Part shown: one piece after another, positions 1-8,295 of the stretch | How the letters are laid out: the number at the start of each line of letters is the position of its first letter | Numbering within the stretch: the stretch's first letter is position 1 | Source of the DNA: Phenylobacterium sp. | Lineage (GTDB): Bacteria; Pseudomonadota; Alphaproteobacteria; Caulobacterales; Caulobacteraceae | Assembly (NCBI RefSeq): GCF_030679875.1 | Contig: NZ_JAUXSP010000015.1 | Span: 1-64,000 of the forward strand | Reading direction: 5' to 3' | Length of the DNA: 64,000 nt | The notes under the pieces: generated by a model | What the model saw: only the letters and a program-made list of their open reading frames with translations | Database searches by the model: none | What the model was told of the DNA's origin: nothing | Program-made: the position numbers and the translations under genes

Positions 1-351
1 CTGGGCCTGACCTTCAAGCCCAACACTGACGACATGCGCGACGCGCCGAGCCTGGACATCATTCCGGCCCTGCAGGCCGCCGGCGCGACGATCAGCGCCT
101 TCGATCCCGAGGGCGAGGCCGAGGCGCGGCATCTGCTGAAGAATGTGGATTTCGCCGCCGACCCCTATGCCGCGGCCAGGTCCGCCGACGCGGTGGTGAT
201 CATCACAGAGTGGGATCAGTTCCGGGCGCTCGATCTCGACCGGCTCAAGGCCGACATGAAGACCCCCGTCCTCGTCGACCTGCGCAATATCTACCGGCCT
301 GACGATGTGCGTCGCCAGGGGTTTGACTATGTGAGCATCGGGCGGGCTTGA
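1..351 (+). CDS. ugd: UDP-glucose 6-dehydrogenase, C-terminal fragment
   Basis: This is the last 116 codons of a gene entering from the left edge; it is open from base 1 in frame 1 and stops at TGA 349-351. The fragment begins with LGLTFKPNTDDMRDAPS, the signature that opens the C-terminal UDP-binding domain of UDP-glucose/GDP-mannose dehydrogenases, and ends with the usual LVDLRNIYRP segment. The enzyme oxidises UDP-glucose to UDP-glucuronate with two NAD+. GalU, which makes UDP-glucose, is encoded 4 kb downstream. The catalytic cysteine lies upstream of the window and cannot be checked. A GDP-mannose dehydrogenase is possible but the motif wording favours Ugd. Confidence 0.9.
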   Translation: MGLTFKPNTDDMRDAPSLDIIPALQAAGATISAFDPEGEAEARHLLKNVDFAADPYAAARSADAVVIITEWDQFRALDLDRLKADMKTPVLVDLRNIYRPDDVRRQGFDYVSIGRA

Positions 352-373
352 CGGCCACCGCCCCGCGTTAGCC

Positions 374-535
374 CTAGCTCAGGGCCATCAGGCTCAGCAA
401 ATGCTGCACGATCCAGGCCGCGCCTGCCCAGAAGGCCAGGCTCAGTAGGGCGACAAAGGCAAGGCAGGCGATCGAGGCGGGGCCCCGGTTCACATTTCCC
501 TGCCCGCGACCCGCCAGGGCGGAGTTGCGAGACAT
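374..535 (-). CDS. Small 53-residue membrane protein, unknown function
   Basis: A short open frame of 53 codons starts at ATG 535-533 with a good GGGAGA ribosome site six bases upstream and stops at TAG. The first 19 residues are polar and basic, followed by one strong hydrophobic helix (about residues 20-45, containing ACLAFVALLSLAFWAGAAW). This looks like a single-pass inner-membrane miniprotein. A perfect 9-bp inverted repeat sits 27 bases upstream of the start (562-585). I do not recognise a family. It lies in the gap between ugd and glmM, and the frame is well preserved with alphaproteobacterial codon use, so I think it is real. Confidence 0.55.
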   Translation of the reverse strand: MSRNSALAGRGQGNVNRGPASIACLAFVALLSLAFWAGAAWIVQHLLSLMALS

Positions 536-561
536 GCGTTTCTCCCAGTCGATCTTGTGTC

Positions 562-585
562 TTCACACCGGTCGAGCGGTGTGAA
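562..585. promoter_or_regulatory. Perfect 9-bp inverted repeat, candidate operator or leader hairpin
   Basis: TTCACACCG (562-570) and CGGTGTGAA (577-585) are exact reverse complements separated by six bases. The element sits 27-50 bases before the start of the small membrane protein at 535 and so is placed like an operator over its promoter or a hairpin in its leader. There is no T-run, so it is not an intrinsic terminator. The regulator is unknown. Confidence 0.5.
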
Positions 586-660
586 CGTTACGAGACTGAC
601 ATAATCCGGGGAGGCTGGATAGGGTTTCCAAAAACCCAAGGCCCGTGGGGAAAATCCCCG

Positions 661-2013
661 TCAGGCGGCGGCCTGCCGGACCACGCCGGCGAGCTCATGG
701 ACGATCTCGAAGATCAGCTTTTCGTCGTCGCCCTCGGCCATGATTCGAATCAACGGCTCAGTGCCCGAGGCCCTGACCAGCAGGCGGCCCGATCCGTTCA
801 GACGCAGCTCCGCCTGGGCGATGGCCCCCTTGACGCTGTCGCTCTCGAGGGGGCGGCCGCCACCGAAGCGGACATTCTCCAGCAGCTGGGGCACAGGTTC
901 GAACTGACGGGCGAGCGCGCTCATGGGCTTGTCCGCCTCCTTGAGCACGGCCAGCACCTGCAGTGCGGCCAGCAGCCCGTCGCCGGTGGTGGAGAAGTCC
1001 GACAGGATCACATGACCCGACTGCTCGCCGCCGAGGTTGAAACCCCCCTCGCGCATCCGCTTCATCACCGCACGGTCGCCCACGGCGGTGCGTTCCAGGA
1101 TCAGGCCGCGCGCGCTGAGGAAGCGCTCAAGGCCGAGATTCGACATGACAGTGGCGACAACGCCGCCACCGGTCAGCTGGTCGCGCACGGCCCAGTGGCC
1201 AGCGATCAGGGCCATGATCTGGTCGCCATCAACCACGTGGCCCGTCTCGTCGCAGATCACCAGCCGGTCGGCGTCCCCGTCCAGGGCGATGCCGATGTCT
1301 GCGCGGTACTCCCGCACCATCTTGGCCATGGCCTCGGGATGGGTGGAACCGCAATCATTGTTGATGTTGAAGCCGTTGGGCTCGACGCCCAGGCGGATGA
1401 CCTCGGCCCCCAGTTCGTAAAGCGCGGTCGGGGCGACCTTGTAGGCCGCACCATTGGCGCAATCGATGACGATCCGCAGGCCATTCAGGCTGAGGCGGCG
1501 GGGGAAGGCGGCCTTGGCGATTTCCACATAGCGGGCCTGGGAATCGTCGATTCGCGCCACCCGGCCCAGGGTGTCTGGCGCGGCCAGACGTTCCTGCAGC
1601 CCCTCATCCATCAGGGCCTCGATCTCCAGCTCCCGGGCGTCGGACAGCTTGTAGCCGTCAGGCCCGAACAGCTTGATGCCGTTGTCGGAATAGGCGTTGT
1701 GCGAGGCGCTGATCATCACCCCGAGATCGGCCCGCATCGAGCGGGTCATCATGGCCACCCCAGGCGTCGGCATGGGCCCCAGCAGACGGACGTCCATACC
1801 CACGCTGGTGAAGCCCGCCACCAGGGCCGGTTCGATCATGTAGCCCGACAGTCGGGTATCCTTGCCGATCACCACCAGATGACGCCGGGCGTCCTGGGAC
1901 ATGAAGACCTTACCCGCCGCCATGCCGACCCGCAGGGCGACCTCGGCGGTCATGGGATGGCGATTGGCCTCCCCCCGGATGCCATCGGTTCCAAAATAAG
2001 CGCGGTTGGTCAT
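661..2013 (-). CDS. glmM: Phosphoglucosamine mutase GlmM
   Basis: Interconverts glucosamine-6-phosphate and glucosamine-1-phosphate in the cytoplasm, the second step to UDP-GlcNAc for peptidoglycan and LPS. Visible family marks are the N-terminal YFGTDGIRG, the phosphoserine loop ISASHN with the catalytic serine near residue 104, the metal loop DGDADR near 245-250, the sugar loop GGEQSGH and the phosphate loop [15 protein letters not shown] close to the end. The length, 450 residues, is normal. I chose ATG 2013; an in-frame GTG at 2025 would add four residues but has no better ribosome site. It is divergent from glmS, which makes its substrate; the 125-bp gap must hold both promoters. Confidence 0.97.
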   Translation of the reverse strand: MTNRAYFGTDGIRGEANRHPMTAEVALRVGMAAGKVFMSQDARRHLVVIGKDTRLSGYMIEPALVAGFTSVGMDVRLLGPMPTPGVAMMTRSMRADLGVMISASHNAYSDNGIKLFGPDGYKLSDARELEIEALMDEGLQERLAAPDTLGRVARIDDSQARYVEIAKAAFPRRLSLNGLRIVIDCANGAAYKVAPTALYELGAEVIRLGVEPNGFNINNDCGSTHPEAMAKMVREYRADIGIALDGDADRLVICDETGHVVDGDQIMALIAGHWAVRDQLTGGGVVATVMSNLGLERFLSARGLILERTAVGDRAVMKRMREGGFNLGGEQSGHVILSDFSTTGDGLLAALQVLAVLKEADKPMSALARQFEPVPQLLENVRFGGGRPLESDSVKGAIAQAELRLNGSGRLLVRASGTEPLIRIMAEGDDEKLIFEIVHELAGVVRQAAA

Positions 2014-2138
2014 GGTCGGACTCACGAAACGATCGGAAACCCAGATTTAGTCGACGCCGCGTTTGCGAATGCTAAAGGCGGCGCGGGGCGAGACATTAGG
2101 CGCGCCGGAGCCATCCGGCAAAACGGTGAGGTAAGGCC

Positions 2139-3962
2139 ATGTGCGGCATCATAGGCATTGTCGGCAAGAGCGACGTCCAGAACCGGCTCGTCGAGAGTCT
2201 GCTCCGCCTGGAATACCGCGGCTATGACTCGGCAGGCATTGCGGGCGTGACCGCCCCCGGCCAGGTGGACCGGCGCAGGGCCCAGGGCAAGATCCGCGCC
2301 CTGCAAGACGTCCTGATGGCCGAGCCCCTCATCGCCAGCGTCGGGATCGGCCACACCCGCTGGGCCACCCACGGGGCGCCGTCGGAGCGCAACGCCCACC
2401 CCCACACCGCGGGCCGGGTCACCCTGGTCCACAACGGCATTATCGAGAACTTCGCAGAGCTGCGGCGCGAACTTGAGACGCAGGGCAGGGTCTTTTCGAG
2501 CGATACCGACACGGAGATCATCGCCCAGCTGATGGACTCGCAGCTGGCGACGGGCCTGGCGCCCCTTGACGCCCTCAAGGCCACCCTGGACCGGCTGACC
2601 GGGGCCTTCGCCCTGGCCGTTCTGATCGCGGGGGAGGATGAGGCCATCCTGGGCGCCCGCCGGGGCAGCCCGCTGGTGGTGGGCTATGGCGAGGGCGAGA
2701 TGTTCCTGGGGTCCGACGCCCTGGCCGTAGGCCCGTTCACCAGCCGCGTGGCCTATCTGGACGAGGGAGACTATGTCCGCATCGACCATGACGGAGCGCA
2801 GATCTTTGACGCCGATGGCGCGGCGGTCACCCGCGAGGTGAAGCAGCTCGCCCGGGCCGCGGCCCTGGTGGAGCGGGGCAACTACCGGCACTTCATGGAA
2901 AAGGAAATCCATGACCAGCCCGAGGGCTGCCAGCACACCATCGCGGCCTATGTGGACACCCTGACCAGCCGGGCGACGATTCCAGGCGATCTGGATTTTG
3001 CGAGCCTGGAGCGCATTCAGATCGTCGCCTGCGGCACCTCCTATATCGCCGGGATGATCGGTCGCTATCTGATCGAGCAGTTGGCGGACCTGCCGGTGGA
3101 TGTGGAGATCGCCTCGGAGTTCCGCTATCGCCAGCCGGCCCTGCGGCCAGGCGCCCTGGTGATCGCCATGTCCCAGTCGGGGGAGACCGCCGACACCCTG
3201 GCGGCCCTGCGCTATTGCACGGCCCGCGGGATGCGCAGCGCGGCCATCGTCAATGCGACCGAGTCCACCATCGCCCGGGAAGTGGACGTGGTCTGGCCGA
3301 TCCACTGCGGCCCGGAAATCGGCGTGGCCTCGACCAAGGCCTTCACGGCTCAGGTGAGCGTGCTGATCGCCCTGGCCATCGCCGCGGCCAAGGCGCGGGG
3401 CAAGATCGACCGCGCGGAAGAAGCCCGTCTGGTCAAGGTGCTGCTCGGCGCGCCGCGGCTGATGGCCGAGGCCATCGGTCTGGAGGACGCCATCAGCGCC
3501 ATCGCCACAGAGATCGCCAAGGCCAAGGACGTGCTCTATCTCGGCCGCGGTCCGATGTCGGCGCTCGCCCTGGAAGGCGCGCTGAAACTGAAGGAAATCA
3601 GCTATATTCACGCCGAGGGCTACGCCGCCGGCGAGTTGAAACATGGGCCCATCGCCCTGGTGGACGACCTAACCCCGATCATCATCCTGGCGCCCTATGA
3701 CGCCTGGTTCGAGAAGTCGGCTTCGAACATGAGTGAGGTCATGGCGAGGGGCGGCCAGGTGGTGTTCATCACCGATACCGAAGGGGCCAAGCACGCGCCG
3801 GCCGGCGCCAAGGTGGTGGTCACCGCGCCGTCGTCGGATCCGCTGGTGTCGACCCTGGTGATGTCGGCGCCCATCCAACTGCTGGCCTATCATGTGGCCG
3901 TGCAGAAGGGCGCCGACGTGGATCAGCCGCGGAACCTGGCCAAGTCCGTCACCGTGGAGTGA
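2139..3962 (+). CDS. glmS: Glutamine-fructose-6-phosphate aminotransferase GlmS
   Basis: Makes glucosamine-6-phosphate from fructose-6-phosphate and glutamine, the committed step of amino-sugar synthesis. The protein (607 residues, typical) starts MCGIIGIVG, so Cys2 becomes the N-terminal nucleophile of the class II glutaminase domain (about 1-240; GHTRWATHG is visible). Two SIS sugar-isomerase domains follow (about 285-425 and 455-595) and the end LAKSVTVE is the conserved isomerase tail. A strong GGTGAGG purine stretch precedes the ATG. It is divergent from glmM, and its stop lies three bases from the stop of the convergent lipoprotein gene. Confidence 0.98.
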   Translation: MCGIIGIVGKSDVQNRLVESLLRLEYRGYDSAGIAGVTAPGQVDRRRAQGKIRALQDVLMAEPLIASVGIGHTRWATHGAPSERNAHPHTAGRVTLVHNGIIENFAELRRELETQGRVFSSDTDTEIIAQLMDSQLATGLAPLDALKATLDRLTGAFALAVLIAGEDEAILGARRGSPLVVGYGEGEMFLGSDALAVGPFTSRVAYLDEGDYVRIDHDGAQIFDADGAAVTREVKQLARAAALVERGNYRHFMEKEIHDQPEGCQHTIAAYVDTLTSRATIPGDLDFASLERIQIVACGTSYIAGMIGRYLIEQLADLPVDVEIASEFRYRQPALRPGALVIAMSQSGETADTLAALRYCTARGMRSAAIVNATESTIAREVDVVWPIHCGPEIGVASTKAFTAQVSVLIALAIAAAKARGKIDRAEEARLVKVLLGAPRLMAEAIGLEDAISAIATEIAKAKDVLYLGRGPMSALALEGALKLKEISYIHAEGYAAGELKHGPIALVDDLTPIIILAPYDAWFEKSASNMSEVMARGGQVVFITDTEGAKHAPAGAKVVVTAPSSDPLVSTLVMSAPIQLLAYHVAVQKGADVDQPRNLAKSVTVE

Positions 3963-3965
3963 GGT

Positions 3966-4244
3966 TTAGGGCGCCGGCGGGTTCGCGGTGGCCGGCGACG
4001 TCGCCGCTGGATCCATCGCGGCCGGGTCGTTGACCGGAGGCGGCGTCATGCCATCAGCCGGCATGGCCGGGCTGGTCATGGCCGGGTCGGTCGGGGTCAT
4101 CGGATCAGCCGGGGTCATGGCCCCCATGCTGCCGGTCTCCGCGGGCATGGGTTGGGTGGTCTCCACCTCGTTGTCCGAACAGGCGGCGAGGGTGAAGGCG
4201 GCGACTGCGCCGATCGTCAGGGTGGTCAGGTTACGCAGTTTCAC
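3966..4244 (-). CDS. Small proline/threonine/methionine-rich lipoprotein
   Basis: A 92-residue protein with a typical lipoprotein signal: basic start MKLRN, hydrophobic core, and lipobox LAAC with the lipidated cysteine at residue 22. The rest is low-complexity, made of loose repeats around MTPADP/MTPTDP and rich in Pro, Ala, Met and Thr, with no folded domain visible. It is probably anchored in the outer or inner membrane as a flexible tether; no enzymatic function can be inferred. Upstream lies a near-ideal EcfG (general stress) promoter at 4283-4308, which suggests stress induction. It converges with glmS with only three bases between the stops. Confidence 0.75.
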   Translation of the reverse strand: MKLRNLTTLTIGAVAAFTLAACSDNEVETTQPMPAETGSMGAMTPADPMTPTDPAMTSPAMPADGMTPPPVNDPAAMDPAATSPATANPPAP

Positions 4245-4282
4245 GAGCTTGGCTCCCCTTGGGACGAATTCCCGGAACCTCC

Positions 4283-4308
4283 AACGTGGAGTCGGGCGCC
4301 GGCGTTCC
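4283..4308 (-). promoter_or_regulatory. EcfG/SigT-type general stress promoter of the lipoprotein gene
   Basis: Read on the minus strand, GGAAC (4308-4304) is followed after exactly 17 bases by CGTT (4286-4283), matching the alphaproteobacterial general-stress sigma consensus GGAAC-N16/17-CGTT. Transcription would start near 4275, giving a leader of about 30 bases to the lipoprotein start at 4244. The match includes every consensus base; function is inferred. Confidence 0.6.
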
Positions 4309-4426
4309 CGATATTGTGATCAGTTCCCAAGCCGGGCGCGTAGAAGCTTGCGAATTCATCGGATGGCGGTGGATTTCCCGAGGGGCCTCGTCTAGCCCAT
4401 TGGCGCGGCCACGAATGGAGGACGAA

Positions 4427-5296
4427 ATGGACAGGCGCGTTCGCAAGGCTGTGCTGCCGGTGGCGGGACTGGGGACCCGGGTGCTGCCCGGCGCCAAGAC
4501 CACGCCTAAGAACATGCTGAATGTGTTCGACCGTCCGATCCTGTCCTACATCATCGAAGAAGGTCGCGCGGCGGGCATCGAGCACTTCGTGTTCATTGTT
4601 GGCCGTGGCCAGGGCGCCATTGAAGACTATTTCGACGCCTCCCCCGAGATCGAAGGCGCCCTGGAGGCCAAGGGCAAGGCCGACATCCTGGCCGAGGTGC
4701 GCCGGGACCTGCCCGAGCCTGGCCAGATGAGCTTCGTCCGCCAGATGGCCCCGCTGGGCCTTGGTCATGCGGTCTGGTGCGCCCGCGACATTATTGGCGA
4801 CGAGCCCTTCGCCGTCATGTTGCCCGACATGTTGATGGCCGCTGCGCCGGCCGCCCTGGCCCAGGTGGTCAGCGCCCATGGGCAGGTGGGCGGCAATATT
4901 ATCGCGGTGGAGCCGGCGCCCGAGGGTCAGGCGCACAAGTATGGCATCGTCGATCTTGAGGGCCAGATCGGCCGGCTCAACCGGATGCGCGGCATGGTCG
5001 AGAAGCCTGCGCCTGGGACCGAGCCTTCGAACCTGTTCATCAGCGGGCGCTATGTGCTGCAGCCCGAGATATTTCCCTTGCTGGAAAAGCAGGGCAAGGG
5101 CGCCGGCGGCGAGATCCAGCTGACCGACGCCATGGCGGAGCTGATGAAGATCCAGCCGTTCCATGCCTTGGAATATGACGGCGTCACCTATGACTGCGGC
5201 GACAAGATCGGCCTGCTGCGGGCCAATGTCGCCTTCGCCCTGCGTCACCCCAGCCTTGGCCAGATGGCCAGGGAAGCCATCGACAGCCTGCTCTGA
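4427..5296 (+). CDS. galU: UTP-glucose-1-phosphate uridylyltransferase GalU
   Basis: Forms UDP-glucose from UTP and glucose-1-phosphate in the cytoplasm. The 289-residue length is normal. The N-terminus has the nucleotidyltransferase signature GLGTRVLPGAKTTPKNML, followed by the family's FVVGRG-type and LPDMLM segments in the middle and GKGAGGEIQLTDA near residue 225. I chose ATG 4427 because GGAGG lies five bases before it and the protein then begins directly with the beta-strand RKAVLPVAGLGTR; earlier in-frame starts add unrelated sequence. Its product feeds both the Ugd at the left edge and the SqdB immediately downstream, so the locus reads as a UDP-sugar block. Confidence 0.96.
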   Translation: MDRRVRKAVLPVAGLGTRVLPGAKTTPKNMLNVFDRPILSYIIEEGRAAGIEHFVFIVGRGQGAIEDYFDASPEIEGALEAKGKADILAEVRRDLPEPGQMSFVRQMAPLGLGHAVWCARDIIGDEPFAVMLPDMLMAAAPAALAQVVSAHGQVGGNIIAVEPAPEGQAHKYGIVDLEGQIGRLNRMRGMVEKPAPGTEPSNLFISGRYVLQPEIFPLLEKQGKGAGGEIQLTDAMAELMKIQPFHALEYDGVTYDCGDKIGLLRANVAFALRHPSLGQMAREAIDSLL

Positions 5297-5351
5297 TCCG
5301 ACGGAAACCAGCAGATCCCCGACGCATTCCCCCGCTGAGCGCTTTCACAAT

Positions 5352-5371
5352 GGGCTAGCGTTTGTTAGCCC
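5352..5371. promoter_or_regulatory. Inverted repeat upstream of sqdB
   Basis: GGGCTA (5352-5357) and TAGCCC (5366-5371) are exact reverse complements around an eight-base spacer in which further G-T and C-G pairs are possible. The element lies 36 bases before the sqdB start. It could be an operator or a leader hairpin; no known regulator consensus is apparent. Confidence 0.35.
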
Positions 5372-5406
5372 TGGCGAAGGTGGAACCTGTACGGATCGGA
5401 GCGGCG

Positions 5407-6615
5407 ATGCGCGTACTCATTCTTGGTGGAGATGGCTTTTGCGGGTGGCCTACGGCCCTCCACCTCTCGGCGCGTGGCCATGAGGTGACTATTGTCGACA
5501 ACCTGTCCCGGCGCCGGATCGACGGGGAGCTCGGGGTGCAGTCCCTGACGCCCGTGCAGGACATCCAGGGGCGGATCGCCGCCTGGAAAGAGGTCTCCGG
5601 CCACGAAATCGGATTCCATGACCTCACCGTGGGCAAGGATTACGACGCCCTGCTCGACCTGCTGAAGAGCTGGCGGCCCGATTCGGTGGTCCACTTCGCC
5701 GAGCAGCGCGCTGCGCCCTATTCGATGAAGTCGGCCAAGCATAAGCGCTACACGGTCGACAATAATCTGAACGCCACCAACGACGTGCTGGCGGCCATCG
5801 TCGATTCGGGCCTCGACATCCATCTGGCCCACCTGGGCACCATGGGGGTCTATGGCTATGGCACGGCTGGCGCGGCGATCCCCGAGGGCTATCTGACGGT
5901 CAAGATCGAGACGCCGGAAGGCTGGGTCGAGCGGGAGATCCTCTATCCGGCCAATCCGGGGTCGATCTACCACATGACCAAGACCCAGGACGCCCTGCTG
6001 TTCCAGTTCTACGCCAAGAACGACCACCTGCGGATCACCGACCTGCACCAGGGCATCGTCTGGGGGACCCAGACCGAGGAGACACGCAAGGACGAGCGGC
6101 TGATCAATCGCTTCGACTATGACGGTGACTACGGCACGGTGCTGAACCGCTTCCTGATGCAGTCAGCCGTGGGCTACCCGCTGACGGTTCACGGGGCCGG
6201 CGGCCAGACCCGGGCCTTCATCCACATCCAGGACACCGTCCGCTGCGTCGAGCTCGCCCTGGCCCACCCGCCGGAGCGAGGGGACCGGGTCAAGGTGATG
6301 AACCAGATGACCGAGACCTGGCGGGTCCGGGACCTGGCCCAGATGATCGCCAAACTCACCGACGCCGAGGTCACGCACCTGCCCAATCCCCGGGCCGAAG
6401 CCGACGAGAACGATCTGGTGGTCGAGAACAAATGCCTGCTGGACTATGGCCTCAACCCCATCCGGCTGGAGGATGGCCTGTTGATGGAAGTGGCCGAGAT
6501 CGCCCGGGCCTATGCCGACCGCGCCGATCTGAGCAAGATTCCCTGTCATTCGCACTGGAACGCCGAGCGGGCGGCCGCGGCCAGCGCGCCAGGCAAGGCG
6601 GTGGCGGCCGAATAG
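5407..6615 (+). CDS. sqdB: UDP-sulfoquinovose synthase SqdB
   Basis: Converts UDP-glucose and sulfite to UDP-sulfoquinovose, the head-group donor for the sulfolipid SQDG. The 402-residue protein carries the family's Rossmann motif GGDGFCGWPTALHL (residues 7-20), the conserved FAEQRAAPYSM near 98-107, the catalytic Thr145 in HLGTMG, the YxxxK pair Tyr188/Lys192, and the long conserved stretch around NRFDYDGDYGTVLNRF and AVGYPLTVHGAGGQTRAFI. Start ATG 5407 follows GGAG at five bases and places the nucleotide fold at the very N-terminus. It follows galU, which supplies its substrate. A dedicated sulfoquinovosyltransferase (SqdD/SqdX) is not recognisable nearby, so the final acceptor is not proven by context. 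Confidence 0.9.
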   Translation: MRVLILGGDGFCGWPTALHLSARGHEVTIVDNLSRRRIDGELGVQSLTPVQDIQGRIAAWKEVSGHEIGFHDLTVGKDYDALLDLLKSWRPDSVVHFAEQRAAPYSMKSAKHKRYTVDNNLNATNDVLAAIVDSGLDIHLAHLGTMGVYGYGTAGAAIPEGYLTVKIETPEGWVEREILYPANPGSIYHMTKTQDALLFQFYAKNDHLRITDLHQGIVWGTQTEETRKDERLINRFDYDGDYGTVLNRFLMQSAVGYPLTVHGAGGQTRAFIHIQDTVRCVELALAHPPERGDRVKVMNQMTETWRVRDLAQMIAKLTDAEVTHLPNPRAEADENDLVVENKCLLDYGLNPIRLEDGLLMEVAEIARAYADRADLSKIPCHSHWNAERAAAASAPGKAVAAE

Positions 6616-6625
6616 GGACAAGGCC

Positions 6626-7486
6626 GTGCGGCTCTTCACCTTCGGCTACGGGTTTTCGGCCGCCGCCCTGGGGGCGCGGCTGAAGGTCGAGGGCTGGAGC
6701 CTGGCGGCCTCCTATCGGCGTCCTGAGGACCGTTCGCGCCTGGCGGACCTTGGGGTCGAGCCGGTGTCGGTCCATGACCGGGAGGCTCTCGCCGCCCAGC
6801 TGAAGGCGGCCGATGCGGTGCTCGTCACCGCCGCCCCGGACGCCGAGGGGTGTCCTGGCCTCCGCGCCCTGGTCCCGGCCATGGCCCGCGCAGGCGCCTT
6901 TCCCGACTGGCTGGGCTATCTTTCCACCACCGGTGTCTATGGAGACCGGCAGGGGGGCTGGGCCTTCGAATCCAGCCGACTGGCCGCCCAGTCCATGGAG
7001 GGCGCCCGCCGCGTGGCGGCCGAACGGGACTGGCTGGACGTGGGCAAGGGCATGGGCCTGACCACCACCCTCTTCCGCCTGCCCGGCATCTATGGTCCTG
7101 GCCGCTCGACCCTCGATCGCCTCCGCACCGGTCGCGCCAAGCGCATCACCGCGCCGGGCCAGGTGTTTTCCCGCATCCATGTGGATGATCTGGCGGCAGG
7201 CCTGGCGGCCTCCATCGCCCGACCGCGGGCCGGCGGGATCTATAATCTGTGCGATGACGCCCCAGCGCCCAATAGCGAGGTGGTGGCCTATGCCGCAGGA
7301 CTCCTGAGGCTTCCCGTCCCGCCGGAAATCCCGGTGGACAAGGCCGAGCTGACCGGGCCGGCGCAGCGCTTCTATGCCGAGAGCAAGCGGGTCTCCAACG
7401 CCCGGGCCAAGGCCGAGCTGGGCTGGCGGCCGGCCTATCCCACCTATCGCGAAGGCCTCGCAGCCATCCTTCAGGCCGGCGGCTGA
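6626..7486 (+). CDS. SDR-family NAD(P)-dependent epimerase-like protein (YeeZ-like)
   Basis: A 286-residue extended short-chain dehydrogenase/epimerase-like protein beginning at GTG 6626, ten bases after the sqdB stop, so probably in the same operon. The N-terminus LFTFGYGFSAAALGARL is a glycine-poor variant of the Rossmann loop (GxGxxx), and LGYLSTTGVYGD followed by RLPGIYGPGRS is typical of the YeeZ/atypical SDR branch. The usual catalytic YxxxK is absent, which suggests dehydrogenase activity may be altered or lost. The substrate is unknown. The 3' end overlaps the convergent hydrolase gene by 16 bases. Confidence 0.8.
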   Translation: MRLFTFGYGFSAAALGARLKVEGWSLAASYRRPEDRSRLADLGVEPVSVHDREALAAQLKAADAVLVTAAPDAEGCPGLRALVPAMARAGAFPDWLGYLSTTGVYGDRQGGWAFESSRLAAQSMEGARRVAAERDWLDVGKGMGLTTTLFRLPGIYGPGRSTLDRLRTGRAKRITAPGQVFSRIHVDDLAAGLAASIARPRAGGIYNLCDDAPAPNSEVVAYAAGLLRLPVPPEIPVDKAELTGPAQRFYAESKRVSNARAKAELGWRPAYPTYREGLAAILQAGG

Positions 7487-8226
7487 ACCAGCTCCTGCAC
7501 CGCCGCGATCAGGCGGGCGAGGTCCTGGGGCCGCGACAGGCGGTGGTCGCCGTCCTTGATCAGCTCGAAGACGACATCTGGACTGTTGATCGCCTGGGCC
7601 AGCTCCAGGGCGTGGCGCCACGGGACGTCGGAATCCTCGCCGCCCTGCAGGATGCGCACCGGCCCGGTGATCGGCACGGGACCGGGCAGGATGGACCAGC
7701 GGTCGCCGTCCTCGAGCAGGGCTCGGGTGATCGGATAGGGCGCGCCATAGTCCGACGGACGCATCCAGACGCCCGTCTCCTCCAGTGATCGCCGGGCCGC
7801 CGCATCAATCTCAGGGCCCATCAACTTCTCGGTGAAGTCGGGCGCCGGCGCGACCAGGACCAGCCCCTTGATCTGGTCTGGCCGCACCATGGCCGCCAGG
7901 CAGGCGATCCAGCCCCCCATGGACGACCCGACGGGGACAACAGGCCCAGGCGCCAGCTCGTCGAGAACCGCCAGGGCGTCCTCCCGCCAGCGGGTGATCG
8001 TCCCCTGGGCGAAGTCGCCCTCGGACTCTCCATGGCCGAAATAGTCGAACCTGACATAGCCCTGGCCGCTCGACTGGGCCCATGCGGCCAGGGCTTGCGC
8101 CTTGGTTCCGGCCATATCGGAGCGGAAACCGCCCATCCAGACGACACTGGGCGAGCGGCCGACCACCCGACGCCAAGCCAGGGCGGTCCCGTCAGGTCGG
8201 CGCAGATGTCCTGTTTCTTCGCGCAT
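7471..8226 (-). CDS. Alpha/beta hydrolase (ABHD10-like thioesterase/esterase)
   Basis: A 251-residue alpha/beta hydrolase without signal peptide. The nucleophile elbow is GSSMGG (serine near residue 102), preceded by the VVWMGGFRSDM oxyanion-region strand and RFDYFGHGESEG, which resembles the ABHD10/carboxylesterase group; the C-terminal DGDHRLSRP supplies the histidine and the acid is likely in GEDSDVPW. The substrate is unknown. The gene converges on and overlaps the preceding SDR gene and is divergent from the glycosyltransferase gene at 8296. Confidence 0.85.
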   Translation of the reverse strand: MREETGHLRRPDGTALAWRRVVGRSPSVVWMGGFRSDMAGTKAQALAAWAQSSGQGYVRFDYFGHGESEGDFAQGTITRWREDALAVLDELAPGPVVPVGSSMGGWIACLAAMVRPDQIKGLVLVAPAPDFTEKLMGPEIDAAARRSLEETGVWMRPSDYGAPYPITRALLEDGDRWSILPGPVPITGPVRILQGGEDSDVPWRHALELAQAINSPDVVFELIKDGDHRLSRPQDLARLIAAVQELVQPPA

Positions 8227-8295
8227 GGGCCTCTATAGCCGGCTCGCAGGCCCCGTCCCAGGTGGTGCGGGGTTTACCGAGGCGTGTTCTGCGGT

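Noticed and set aside
697..2154. Long plus-strand open frame opposite glmM (and a similar one at 2022-3644 opposite glmS)
   Set aside because: Histidine/glutamine/glycine-rich composition typical of antisense frames in GC-rich genes; the other strand carries unmistakable GlmM and GlmS.
5301..5345. Pho box for sqdB
   Set aside because: CTTTCAC-like sequence is present, but there is no second properly spaced half matching CTGTCAT.
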